In this document: in pieces, positions 45,994 through 56,914 of the stretch
Numbering within the stretch: the stretch's first letter is position 1
How the letters are laid out: the number at the start of each line of letters is the position of its first letter
Assembly: GCA_934047225.1 (NCBI GenBank)
Contig: OW203992.1
Coordinates: forward strand, 8,111,501-8,175,500
Length of the DNA stretch: 64,000 nucleotides
From: Ypsolopha sequella
Taxonomy: Eukaryota; Arthropoda; Insecta; Lepidoptera; Ypsolophidae
Direction: 5' to 3'
Translations under genes and position numbers: made by a program
The notes under the pieces: model-generated
The model's input: the letters and a program-made list of their open reading frames with translations, nothing else
Told to the model about the DNA's origin: nothing
Databases searched by the model: none

Positions 45994-46460
45994 TTTCACC
46001 ATTGCAGATGTGTTCTGCAGCAATGAGTTCTGAAAGCTATGGCTTCTTAACGAAACCCTAAAATATCAACCTTATATTAGAAAAAAATCGAAAATTAAAT
46101 TTGGACGGTGTACATAGTCTTGAAAACAAAATAATTTAATAGTTTTCAAGACTTCTTTGTAAACCGCCGTTAATAATAACAGAGAATAGATAGTTTGGAC
46201 AGTATACTCTTGTAAAAGCTTTAAAAGGCTTTAGTAAAAGCAGACTACAAAATAATAACCCGTCAAATCTACACTTTCCTACATCTACATCAATAGGACG
46301 GGGGGTGGAAGCTGCCCCTTGCAAGGAGATGATGCGAGCTGGCTATTACATATGCGCTCTTGTTCGTGGCCAGCCATGTATACATATTTCTTCTTGTACA
46401 GTGCGCCTAGGAACTTGTGATCGGTGAAGGCACTGCTTGTGATAGATAGCCTTAAGGTGG
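45994..46460. other. Intergenic, no gene seen
   Basis: AT-rich sequence, then the flank of the following repeat. Nothing is recognised. Confidence 0.5.
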
Positions 46461-47197
46461 GCTATCCGGTCAGCTGCTAAATACTTTAGGTGTTTGTGAC
46501 GTCCTGATGGCTTTGATCTCATTGAAACTTTGCACACCTCTTTATATATGTTTCCCTTTCCCCCCCTCACACCGCATTTCGACCCATTTCTCATCAAGAG
46601 ATGCAAGATGGCGAGATATTCAAAAAGCGCCGAATTTGTGAAATAGTTTCAGGTAAAAACTGTTTTCCATGAAACGGTAGCTGTTTATTTATAGAAAAGT
46701 TTATAAACTTAGTCGTGTTTACATGAACAGCGTCTGTATTTCTCACTTTTTTATTTCCAGTATAGATAAAAATTATACAACTTGCTAAACTTTGCGTAGA
46801 AACGAGGCAATATTCACGATATCCTGACAGCTATTATGATGGTGTTTCATAAAATTTTGCTTTTTGGGCTGTATAGGGGTCGTAGTTAGACGTCGCTAGA
46901 TAAAACTTATGAAAGAAAAAGAAGAAAATAAGCTGTTGACTTCACGGATGAATAAAACACTTGTGCTGTTTCACGACCTATAATTTCACTATTTACCAAC
47001 TATTTTCGCCTTGTCCTATAATTTCTAGTTGGGAAATAGTGAAATCATAAGTTTTGAAACAGTACAAGTGTTTTATTCATCCATGATGATGTTTCACCAA
47101 GAACCGACAATCGCAAGTATTCACTTTGTTGACTTCACATTCAGTTTTTATCTTTTGTATAAATCTTGAGAAAAATCCAGGCGTAAAAGGGCCTGTC
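46461..47197 (+). repeat. Long dispersed repeat, copy 2, with nested hairpin
   Basis: It matches 42481-42985. The small frame seen in copy 1 (WFQ) has TAG in place of TGG here. Extra sequence sits at about 46860-46920 and 46946-47138 relative to copy 1. Confidence 0.7.
46946..47138. mobile_element. Nested hairpin insertion between 12-base direct repeats
   Basis: Copy 1 of the host repeat has TGTTGACTTCAC once, followed by ATTCAG. Here it occurs at 46934-46945 and again at 47127-47138. Between them, 46946-47082 is a hairpin (GGATGAATAAAACACTTGT and its inverse; arms about 55 bases), followed by about 44 further bases. The 12-base duplication is longer than most DNA-transposon duplications. 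Confidence 0.7.
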
Positions 47198-47885
47198 AGG
47201 GTGATTTTTGTTCGACTTTAGCTTCTTAAAACCCTAAAAATTCCATATTTTTAGCCATAGTTTTCTGCTTGCTTTTCCATAGAAACCCAATCCAACTATG
47301 CAACTATCTGATAAAAGAGTCAATAAGACATAAAGTGTGTTATTTTTTTATATATATATATATATATATATATTGAAGATAGAACAAAGATTTTTTGTTT
47401 GAGGCATATTAGTGAATTGTTTATAAAATTAGTTTTAAACAAAATTAAAAGAATATGACAATGTTTCGTGCCCTCATTCAGTTCTAAATAACAATCAGCA
47501 ATTTATTTTTGTTTCGGGAAAATGTCCTATGTAACAAAGTAACATACCGGATGTGAAAATAGATAGATAGTAACATTATTAATGGCAGGTATTCGGGCTT
47601 TCACATCTGAATATTCGTATTGAAACAAAAACAGAACGAAAGCATAAATTAATTATTTCCAAGAACAGCCAATCAACACCGACGCTTCCACAGAAAACAA
47701 AAATTTGAAAATGATATTTCACAGCTGAAACATGTCACTAATTGATAGTCTAGTATGGGAGCACGAGATGCAATCACAGAGTCAGCGACGCGTGGTAACA
47801 ATGGCGGCCATGTTGTGATGTTGCCAGATGGGATTCTAAAACACATAAGCAATAAAATTTTAATAAAATGTTGTTTGGTTATTAC
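47198..47885. other. Intergenic with a (TA)n microsatellite
   Basis: Bases 47349-47372 are an uninterrupted TA repeat. At 47590-47840 some CpG occurs near GGCGGCCATGTTG. No gene is seen. Confidence 0.6.
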
Positions 47886-48366
47886 TAGGGTTTGCACTAT
47901 TCGTTTAATTTTACTATTCGAATAAAATGAATACTTCTAGAGCCAAATATTCGAATATTCGGATATTCGAATATTTTTAAACATTGATTGAAAACAATAC
48001 AATATCAATTCAAAACAAACAAAAGCAGCTAGACTGTGGTTTGGTTTGATTGCTGCATAATTTTATTCAAATAAAATCAAGTATTTTAATTATTTTTCTT
48101 GTTTGTGTTAACACAAGTTAACACAACACAGATGCGTGCGCGCTGTCGCTGGCCGCGTGACTGACTGAGTGAACGAACGAACGAGGCTGAACGAGTAAAT
48201 GAACACAAGGTGGGGTGGGACTCAGGGGCAGAGTAAGAATAAGACCAAAAACAAAAACTTTATTATTATTCAACTATTCGAATAATTTAAATGAATTATT
48301 CGAATTTGAAATTGGAGCGGATATTCGAATAAAATGAATATTCGAATATTCGAATTGCAAACCCTA
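47886..48366. mobile_element. hAT-type non-autonomous element, copy 4 (TAGGGTTTGCA ends)
   Basis: TAGGGTTTGCA at 47886 and TGCAAACCCTA ending at 48366 are exact inverted ends flanked by an 8-base duplication GTTATTAC (47878-47885 and 48367-48374). Both subterminal regions are packed with ATTCGAATATTCG-type self-complementary repeats. The centre (48128-48235) is CpG-rich. Confidence 0.9.
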
Positions 48367-48409
48367 GTTATTACATTTTGTTACATTTGAAACAACTTTA
48401 TTCTTAGAA

Positions 48410-49095
48410 TCCCACGAATATTAAAAATGCGAAAGTTTGGATGGATGTATGTTTGTTACTCCTTCACGCCGTAACTACTGAACGGATTGGGCTAAAACTT
48501 TGCACAAATGTAGTTCTTGATCTATAATATGAGAAAAGTTTCTTTTTATCCCATAAATCAGTTCCCATGGAATAGCAGTGGGGTGTCAAGTTTCAATAGA
48601 AAAGTTGTTTTACTCCTTCACTTCGTACTTGCTAAACCGATTGGGATAAAACTTTGCATAGAATGTAGTTTTTAACTTGGAATTGTATATGGGCTAATTT
48701 TTATCCTATTAATAAGCTCCCATGGGATGATTCGATGCTTTTAAAGACTTTTTGCTGATATCCGTCATAAAGTCTGTGCTTAAAGTAGGTACCTTTCGAT
48801 TTTTTCTACTGCTATAGCACTAACATCCACATATATACGTACTCTAGACACAGCAATAAAAGATCAAAATATAATTTCGTTGAAAAATAATTCCGGTTAG
48901 AAATGCCACACGGCCTTCGGCCTCGCCAAAGATACTCTACCTGGGGATCAAATAAGAAGTCCACAAATAAACTCCAAACAAGAGTCACGTCAAATACGTA
49001 ACTAGTATAAAATGTATGGTCTGCAAAATATTGACAGATTCGACAGGACTACAAAAAATGAAATCAAAGCGGGCGTAGCTGCGGGCAAAAGCTAG
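48410..49095 (+). mobile_element. Non-autonomous Helitron-like element
   Basis: It starts TCCCACGAATATTAAAAATG after an A and ends GGGCAAAAGCTAG before a T. This fits Helitron insertion between A and T, a TC start and a CTRR end. A hairpin-capable GCGGGCGTAGCTGCGGGC lies just inside the 3' end. Internal phrases (CGGATTGGGCTAAAACTTTGCA) are tandemly duplicated about 150 bases apart. I recognise the family as widespread in Lepidoptera. There is no Rep/helicase coding. Confidence 0.8.
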
Positions 49096-52000
49096 TTTAG
49101 AATAAATCTTCATTGTATTTTGCACTAAGGTAGATTCGATTTCAATTATTTTCAATAACTTAAGTTAAAATGTACAACGCCTATGTATATTTATAATATT
49201 TTATACATTTTATTTATAGTAAGTAATACATTTTTATTTTGTTATTAAACTTGTATAATTCTTTGTAAGTTCTTCTTCTATGATTTGTGATTGATTGTGA
49301 TTTGCTGTAAGAAATCTCTAGTGATAAGCTCGCCAATGTGCATCTTTTTTCATTGTAACTTTGTTTATGTTTGTGTTTCTGTCCCTGCGGTCCGTAATAG
49401 AATTACAATGGATCATAAGCCATTCACTTCATACTTTCGTAATCGATTTTAGCGAAATAATTCTATTTCGGAACGCGGGGTGTGTGTGTGCAATAAAGAA
49501 TAAAGAACGACTTTAAGATAAAACTGGAACAAAATCACTCAACTTCTTTTAATAATACACACACATATGTATACGTAAAGTATAGATATATTTATATTTA
49601 CATATGTATTCAGATGTATTTCATCAACGAAGCCACGGCCAATACCTAGCGGCCCCAGTAACTGGCACCCGCAGCAGTCATTAGCGACACCTCGCGCCAA
49701 ATCGCCAATTAAAGTGACGCTCTGAAAGTGTCGGTTCATTCGACTTTTTATTCACACGCGGATCCCCATCGCTGTATTTATTAATTCAAGTTTTTGATTC
49801 CGTAAAAATTATCGAAATACTATGACAATCCACTACAACATTATAATCATAATTTTAAATTAAACAAATAAATCAAATGTTACAGTAGCAGAGTTTTTAA
49901 AACAAGAAAAATAGATAACAAAGAAGTGGAATCACTTTTGAATGAATTTTTAATTTCTTTTAGCTTTTCTTGTCGTAATTTAGAGGGTTATAAAATTTAA
50001 AATGATATAATAAATATACATGTAAATAGACGAAAAGCGTCATGGAATCTAATTTATAATTTAATGTTTAGCATGTTTTCTAAACCTATTCTCCATGTCA
50101 CCAGGGAATCCTTGTATGGAGGCTAGTGTCATAATTTATTATGTAAGTTATTTGTTGGTGTCAATAAATATATTTTTCATTTTTATATATTACCTAATGT
50201 TGTTGTTTTTTATTCTTCAATAAATAACATTTAGCTGAATTGTTTATTTTACGGCATGATCTTAACAGGTCGGGTAATGAAATGTTATTTCTGTTACACA
50301 ATTGGTAAGAACAGCATCGAAATAAGTTCAGTGGTTTTTCTTTGCACATACTTACACGTACAAAACACTTTGTGAACCAAAAATATTCTATGTGTTGACT
50401 GTAAGTATAGATGTAATGTGTGTAATTTTTTATTATTTTTATTTTGTGGTAGATTAAGCTAGATTACCTAAATAATATTTATAAATAGGTGTGAGTGTCG
50501 TCGTATTGATACACAACAAGTTTTGGTCTGTGACAGTTGTGTTTTTTTTTTTTTAAGAAATGTAACCTGTCAAATGTTGTCCACTGTGATTACTTAAGCA
50601 CGTCGCTTTGTTATTTAAGGCCGTTAAGGACTTGAGCACTTTATATAATCCATATTGTCATTTTAGTATCAATTATTTTATAACATATCAAAATGCATTT
50701 TTTTTTTAATATAACCTTATGTTACAATTAGAGGACGTATTTTAGACATTCACTGATCCAAAAACGTTAAAAAAATCGCAGGTAAAGTTGCGGATAAATT
50801 GCGAATAAATTTTTATAGCAAAGTTGTTCAAACTCAGAAAATTTAAACTTCCCCTGAATTTTCTTTACAGATTACCAAAGATATTTGTGGACCATTTTTA
50901 TATATTACTCAATACTTTTTTAGAAATTACAAAAAAACTCGACAAAGCGGCCGTTCTAATATAGACTTTCTGGCAATATTGTTGAGTTCAAAATCACTTA
51001 ATAGGATTGTTGTGTCCCATGGGCAAGGCTATGTATGCTCAAAACACACAAGATTAGCCACCCAGTTCCCACCCTGTCCATAAGATTACCACTGACATGA
51101 TGTCATGTCAGCAAGCCCCACATTTGACGGCCCGTTTTCATTACATTGAGACCCCGGTGTTATTAGTTTTGACTTTTGATCCCTATTGTATTTTAATGAG
51201 AATATTTTAAGCGCAACTTCATGCTGAAAAACTGTAATAGTTTTGGCCCCTTTGCAAAATAGTTGTAGAAGCGACTGCCATTGCAAGTACTGATCAAGGA
51301 AATTAGACATAACTACTCACTACTACAGTAGAAAACAAGTCGCTTCCCGCTGCCTGTCCCTATGTATGCTTAGATCTTTAAAACTAGGAAACGGATTTTG
51401 ATGCGGTTTTTTTACTAGATAGATTGATTCAAGACGAAGGTTTATATGTATTAAACATGCCGCTAGTAATTTCAGTCAGTTTTAGAAGTTAGTCAGTTTT
51501 CAATTTTTTTTTACCTAATATTTAACATTAGTTTTTTAAATAACATTTATTATTTTCTACGTGGGTTTTTTTCTTTGTGTAGGTATGTTTTCTTTGTGTA
51601 ATGTAATTTTCCAATCAAGGTGGTTTTGCTGGAAGAAATCGCTTTATTACAGATAATTAATGAGAATAAATACTTTATGACTTTACTTAGATATGAATGT
51701 TATCCATTACACTTATATACCCGCCAATGTGCATATGTGTTCTCTGTAATTTTGTTTTTATGTTTACATTGTGAATAAAGATATGAGTAAAGATTAATCA
51801 ATTAATTAGATAGTTTTCCTAGGAATTTGTTTTAAATTAACTTAATTGAGTGTAAAAAGTTATTTGTAAGTTTCAAGTTCAAGTCAAAATGCTAGTTTTG
51901 TAAACTAAGTAGTTTTGTAAAGAGCACGAAAGGCCATTTTTCCGATTGTTTCAGTGCACATCTATGTATTGTATAAAGTGTATTTGGTAACCCTCATAAC

Positions 52001-52570
52001 AAATATACACACATATGTTCACTGTGTAAAGTATTTAACTATAATGAGAAAAATAAATTAATTAAAAAACATAATGTTGTTTGTTTCATTTGTATTTTTT
52101 TCCTTTTTAACCGCTTGTCTGCCGAGTCAAGGATCGATAAAAATTATTCCATTGTTGTTAGTTAATATGTAGGTTTCAAACTTAGAAAAATAACCCCCTC
52201 GATGGTTTCCAAGATACAGTAGGATTAGCATGTTAAAAATATGTAAACTTTCATAACAACAAAATATAATTTAATAAATAAATTATTATTATTAATTAAG
52301 CGCACATCGCTGACCGCAAAAACTTTTACTTTCAAGTATTAAAGAAATATATTTGTTTCTGTGACAATCATGGCGGTAATAGCTACCTGCTTGGTTTACT
52401 CTATAATAATACTTGAGATAAATGTTGGCTTTCTAGCTGTATTTTATTCCAAGAAACACGCAGGTAAGGAACTATCTGAAACAAAAGAAATGGCTATCGG
52501 GGGATTTTTGTTTTATAACCAAAGTACTTATTACAATTTCGCTCGGACGTTTTGACTTTTGCAGACATAC
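49096..52570. other. Intergenic with LINE 3'-UTR-like and Helitron-like fragments
   Basis: Stretches 49316-49505 and 51716-51790 share CGCCAATGTGCAT followed by a TTGTTTATGTTT-type segment and an AATAAAGA end, resembling a LINE 3' UTR. The 51365-51460 part (ACGGATTTTGATGCGG, GATTCAAGA.GAAGGTTTAT) resembles Helitron interior sequence. A GC-richer patch at 49617-49790 is a candidate conserved element. At 51092-51111 CTGACATGA and TCATGTCAG form an exact palindrome around TG. No gene is supported. Confidence 0.45.
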
Positions 52571-52704
52571 GGCCAGTTGCAGAAAGGGCTTTTAAGTTTA
52601 ATGAAACTTTAGATGAATGCTGTCACTTTCTTTGTCAAAAGTAGTGTAAGAGATGGCATCAATTTAAAGGTTCATTAAACTTATAAACCCTTTCTGCAAC
52701 TGGC
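52571..52704. mobile_element. MITE of about 134 bases
   Basis: GGCCAGTTGCAGAAAGGGCT at 52571 is mirrored by ACCCTTTCTGCAACTGGCT ending near 52704. Arms of about 48 bases continue through TTAAGTTTAATGAA.CTTTA. Confidence 0.75.
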
Positions 52705-53087
52705 TGACAGTCAAAAGTCCAATACCAAAAATATACTAAGTATTTAAAGTACAGGACTTTTCACCATAAATATCAATATCAGTACCTAAATTAAAAAAAA
52801 TCAAGTACAAGCGCTAGAGTAGTCTCTAGCTGTAGGCATAAAACTTACCTTCCATATGATTATATTCCGTAAAAAACAACAACTTTTTCGAATATACTCG
52901 ATTATACTCCAAAAAAAAACAGCAACTTTTACAAATAAAAAAATTCTTTGTGTAGGTTAGAATTAACAAGTATTTAATACACAAACAAATATTAAGGTAT
53001 TTATATTTATTCCCTAATAATTACCTAATTATACGAGTAAATATTGATATTTTAATACTAATCGAATCTAAAATAATTAATTCATGC

Positions 53088-53315
53088 TAATTATTATTAG
53101 AATGCATTTACAAACTAGAAATCAATCGGAAACAAATCTAAAAGCACAAATATTTTTGAAAAAATTCCTCGGGCCAGGATTTGAACCTGCGACCTCCTGC
53201 TTATATTACCGACTGCGCTACCGAGGTAAGCCGAAGGAATTTTTACAAAAATATTTGTGCTTTTAAATTTGTTTCTGATTGATTTCTAGTTTGTAATACA
53301 TTGTAATAATAATTA
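53088..53315 (-). mobile_element. tRNA-like SINE as a foldback: head between inverted tails
   Basis: Bases 53088-53168 and 53236-53315 are inverted copies (about 6 differences in 81). Between them, 53166-53226 on the minus strand is a tRNA-like head: CCTCGGT/CCCGAGG acceptor, A box TAGCGCAGTCGGT and B box GGTTCAAATCC. The head lacks 11 bases of the anticodon arm compared with 16942-17013. The plus-strand tail continues into TTCAAAGCGATGGATTTCGC, the same 3' end as the element at 17125. So both sides of the head are SINE tail, one inverted. Confidence 0.75.
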
Positions 53316-53442
53316 GAGTATTCAAAGCGATGGATTTCGCAATAAAGACATAAAATTCATGTATTCAACAAAACTATTACATACCGGTTTAATTTTCTGT
53401 AAGTAGCGCTTCTTTGGTGTCAATTGAGTGTAGCACATCTTA

Positions 53443-53550
53443 ACGTATTTGACAGGACTAAATTTAATTTGAGCGTTCTGTCCTTGTATTGTTCCTAAAG
53501 AAAGAAAAAGACAGCACGCTTAAAGTAAGGTTAGTCCTGTCAAATAAGTA
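53443..53550. repeat. Inverted repeat of about 108 bases
   Basis: ATTTGACAGGACTAA near 53447 is mirrored by TTAGTCCTGTCAAAT near 53531. Arms are about 40 bases with mismatches. It is a probable small MITE. Confidence 0.65.
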
Positions 53551-53990
53551 AAGTCGTTTTACACCGAATCAACACAAATATCAAGCTGGCTTATATATGG
53601 AAAACCCGAAATTCAAATACAGAACATTAATGCCAGTTAAAAAAATAAAGGTCAAAATAATGATTTAAAAAAATATCCATAGTCTTTAAATTTCTAAAAA
53701 GTATTAACACAATAAAATTATAAATTATAAACTTGCTGTTGAGAAATAAATAACAAGTGCTACATAATTTCGTAGACCCTCGTAGACAAAGGCGCTCGGA
53801 ATTTAAACACAATTTAAAAACCCCAAATTTTATTTGTTTAATGAACTCAACAGATTTTTTCAAATTAAAATTGTCTATATCACAAATTATAGGTTAATGT
53901 TTTAGGTAGGTATGTGTAAAATAAATAAATAATTTAACTTATCAATGATTTCCATTTTTATATTATTAAAAATTTTATTAAGGGTGCATG

Positions 53991-54287
53991 ATTCGAGTCC
54001 GCTACGAAACGCACACATTAAGATAGTTCTTCCTAATTTTGAATCAGGGATATTAAATAAATGTGATAACTGGCATTTCGCAAACATAGTTAAATGTCAG
54101 TTAGTCTTATTCAGCAAAATTTTGTTGTATTATGCATTACATTGTAAATGAATAAAAACACAAACTTAAAAGCGTGCATAAAATAACAAAATTTTGCTCA
54201 AAATGCCATAAATCACGTTTAGTTTCTATCTTTAATTCAAAATAAGAAGAACCATCTTAAGATGTGCGTTTCGTAGAGGATACGAAT
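53991..54287. mobile_element. MITE of 297 bases
   Basis: ATTCGAGTCCGCTACGAAAC and, inverted from 54287, ATTCGTATCCTCTACGAAAC continue through GCACA..TTAAGAT.GTTCTTC and TTTTGAAT. Arms are about 50 bases. Confidence 0.75.
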
Positions 54288-55489
54288 AGTTTCCCTTTTA
54301 CATTACAAGTATGGTCTCACGTAAATCAACCTATCCAAAGATAAACTGTATCTCTTACACTATCATAAGGGTTATTGATTTATTTATTTATCAAAAATAT
54401 TGCATAGCATTACAGATATATCCAATGCGCTGTACAATTTAAAAGTTAACAATACTTAATAATAATAATGTGCATAGGACATTTACAGAAACATACAAAA
54501 CAACAAAAAGTAGGTACCAAAGATAAAAATACATTTTTTGTCTAAAGCTTAGTATCTAAGGACATCTTCATATTATCATATTACGATAATAGATAGCTTA
54601 AACTGCGAGCCACTGTACCTAAATACAATATATCTACAGAATAACCACCAACATCAGATCTTTTGCTACAGAAAGTACTACGAAGTAAGTATTACCTACT
54701 CCGAAGCCATACAAATTAACTGACTAAAAAGGAAAATCAAGAAATACATTTTCACAAACAGAGGTACCTACGTATACCTCGCCCGTGTCATTATGAAGGG
54801 GCCTTGAACTTTCCATGCAAATAATGTGCGTTTAGGTACATGCAAACGGTATGTGTGTACATAAACATACACCTGAACAAACTTGGCATGTGTGTAAGTA
54901 TGTATGTAGGTTGGCTATAATATGAGTATGATGTGGTCACCGTCCAGTTCTACCAAATTTAAACGTACCAAAAATTTGTATTGGTTTCAAATACCTATAG
55001 GAAATGCAGGACTAACGGAGAAGTATGGTAGAATCAGAAAAAAGGTAAGAGTAAATTTTTCACTACATTATATTATTTTGGTGGTTCTCTTAAAATACGG
55101 ACTATATCATAAACAAGAAATAAATAATATGAACAGACAGATGCCATAAAATATATAAAACCTTTTCAAAAAGAGATTGTTCAAGTTTCAGCATTATGGA
55201 GTTTCTTTATTTAATCCAGACTGCAAAGCTTTTTAAGATAAATCCACGTAGTTTATCACATAAATGTGTGCATGAAAGAAAGTATTATTTATCATAATAT
55301 TAATATTATAAAAAACGTTACAGTTTGTTTATTTCCTCAAACAGCAAACTAAGAGAATAGAATATAGTAATTTTAAAATAATTCAAAACAAAAAAGTGAT
55401 TGCATGTTTTTAGTAGACATAAAATGTTTAGTGAGCAGCCACGGTCAGCAAACAAAACTGAGATTTTCAGGAGGCTGCGAGTGGAGAAC
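54288..55489. other. Upstream flank of SoxN, no gene seen
   Basis: AT-rich until about 55440, where base composition changes sharply into the promoter. A frame at 54922-55149 has no recognisable features. Confidence 0.5.
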
Positions 55490-55792
55490 GTTTGCCTCTC
55501 ACGACGCGATTAAAAATGCAGGCGCGGGTGGGTAGCGGAGAGCGCGGGAGGGGGCGGGGCGGTGACGCGCGCACCGATTGGTTGCCGGCCGGGGCGGGGC
55601 GGGGCTGCGGGGCGCCGGCGCGGGGCCTGCTCTGCCACCCGGAGCCAGCTGCCGCCACAACGCACGTAGCCTCCGCGACGCACGGTCTCTTGTGTCGCGA
55701 ACCGCCGCGAGTCCATGTGAGCGACCGACAGTCGTCTCGTTGAGTCCGGTGAACGAAGGATCGGCAAGCTGTACGCGCCGCAGGAAGACGAT
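55490..55792 (+). promoter_or_regulatory. GC-rich SoxN promoter and 5' leader
   Basis: This is an abrupt GC/CpG-rich island in AT-rich DNA. It has GC boxes at about 55550-55562 and 55591-55605 (GGGGCGGGGC) and an inverted CCAAT box (ATTGG, 55577-55581) between them. No convincing TATA box is seen. An initiator-like ACAGTC lies at 55728-55733. If transcription starts further upstream, the leader contains ATG-TGA at 55715-55720 (a start-stop upstream reading frame) and a longer upstream frame from ATG 55516 to 55743. The start site is not determinable from sequence. Confidence 0.65.
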
Positions 55793-56914
55793 ATGTTGAC
55801 GATGGAGACGGACCTCAAGGGCGGCAGCCTGCACGCCACCGTGCCGCACCACGCGCTGCAGCACGGCTACGGGTCGCTGAGCGCGCTCGGTGGCATGATG
55901 CTGCCGCAGCAGCAGCCGCTCCAGCACCACCAGCCCCAGCAGCACCAGTCGCTGCAACACCATCAGTCGCTGCAGCATCACGCCCCGCAGCCACCACAGC
56001 ACCAGCACCATCAGCCCACCAATAACAACAACAATACCACCAGCAAGAACTCCAACACTGACCGTGTGAAGCGCCCCATGAACGCGTTTATGGTTTGGTC
56101 GCGCGGTCAGCGCAGGAAAATGGCATCCGACAACCCCAAGATGCACAACTCTGAAATATCGAAACGCCTCGGTGCACAATGGAAAGACCTCTCCGAATCG
56201 GAGAAGAGACCGTTCATAGACGAAGCGAAGAGACTTCGCGCAGTGCACATGAAAGAACACCCGGACTATAAGTACAGACCGAGGCGGAAGACGAAGACAC
56301 TAGCGAAGAAGCAGGAGAAGTATCCGCTCGGCGGCAGCGCATTGCTCGGCGGCGGCGAAGCGCAGCGAACCAGCGGGCCCAGTGCGCAGCAACCCCGGGA
56401 CGTCTACCAGATGACCCCCAATGGTTACATGCCCAACGGCTACATGATGCACGATCCCAGCGCATACCAGCAACAGGCGTACGGATACCCTCGCTATGAC
56501 ATGGCGCAGATGCAGCAGAGTTACGGTGGCTACTACGGTGCGAGCAGCGGCCAGGGCTCGCCCTACGTGCCGCAGCCGCCCTCACCCTCCGGCTACGTCC
56601 TGGGCCCGGGCTCGCCCGGCGGCTACGCTCTACCGCCCTCGTGCGCGTCACATTCCCCATCAGGATCATCAGCCAAGTCGGAGCCCGTATCGCCAGGCCC
56701 ACCGGGCTTGAAGCGCGAGTTCCCCGGGCACGAGCCCGGCCCGCAGCTGAAGCGCGAGTTCATCTCACACTCGCAGCAGGCGCACGAGCAGCTCGGCATG
56801 AAGCGCGAGTACGGTCAGCAAGACTTGAGCCACATCATCAACATGTACCACGTGCCGGACGAGCAGCGGTACGCGGCGGCCGGCGGTGACCGCGGTGCCA
56901 TGCCGCTCATCTGA
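55793..56914 (+). CDS. SoxN: SoxB1 HMG-box transcription factor, SoxNeuro type
   Basis: This 373-residue nuclear DNA-binding protein is encoded in one exon. The HMG box (about residues 90-168; [20 protein letters not shown] through RPRRKTKTL) binds and bends the minor groove at ACAAAG-type sites. Its residues, including [19 protein letters not shown] and [11 protein letters not shown], match insect SoxNeuro better than Dichaete or Sox21. The N-terminus has a Gln/His-rich run (about 38-74) and an Asn run (77-81). The C-terminal half has Tyr-rich NGYM repeats, AKSEPVSP at 294-301, three (L/M)KRE(F/Y) motifs (306-310, 319-323, 336-340), and a DLSHIINMY box at 344-352 resembling the C-terminal motif of vertebrate Sox1/2/3. 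In flies SoxN acts in early neuroectoderm. The first ATG is used; a second at 55802 has a better context (A at -3, G at +4), so either may start. Codons are strongly GC-rich compared with the flanks. Confidence 0.97.
   Translation: MLTMETDLKGGSLHATVPHHALQHGYGSLSALGGMMLPQQQPLQHHQPQQHQSLQHHQSLQHHAPQPPQHQHHQPTNNNNNTTSKNSNTDRVKRPMNAFMVWSRGQRRKMASDNPKMHNSEISKRLGAQWKDLSESEKRPFIDEAKRLRAVHMKEHPDYKYRPRRKTKTLAKKQEKYPLGGSALLGGGEAQRTSGPSAQQPRDVYQMTPNGYMPNGYMMHDPSAYQQQAYGYPRYDMAQMQQSYGGYYGASSGQGSPYVPQPPSPSGYVLGPGSPGGYALPPSCASHSPSGSSAKSEPVSPGPPGLKREFPGHEPGPQLKREFISHSQQAHEQLGMKREYGQQDLSHIINMYHVPDEQRYAAAGGDRGAMPLI

Noticed and set aside
47349..47372. TA microsatellite as an origin or regulatory element
   Set aside because: A plain dinucleotide repeat; nothing else supports a function.
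55728..55763. Initiator plus DPE core promoter for SoxN
   Set aside because: ACAGTC resembles an insect initiator, but the GGATC match to the DPE lies one base away from the strict +28 position, so the pair cannot be claimed.
55499..56260. 253-codon minus-strand frame opposite SoxN
   Set aside because: It is a shadow of the GC-rich SoxN coding strand; its Arg/Pro/Val-rich translation has no family features.
56214..56702. 162-codon minus-strand frame opposite SoxN
   Set aside because: Another antisense shadow of the SoxN coding region.
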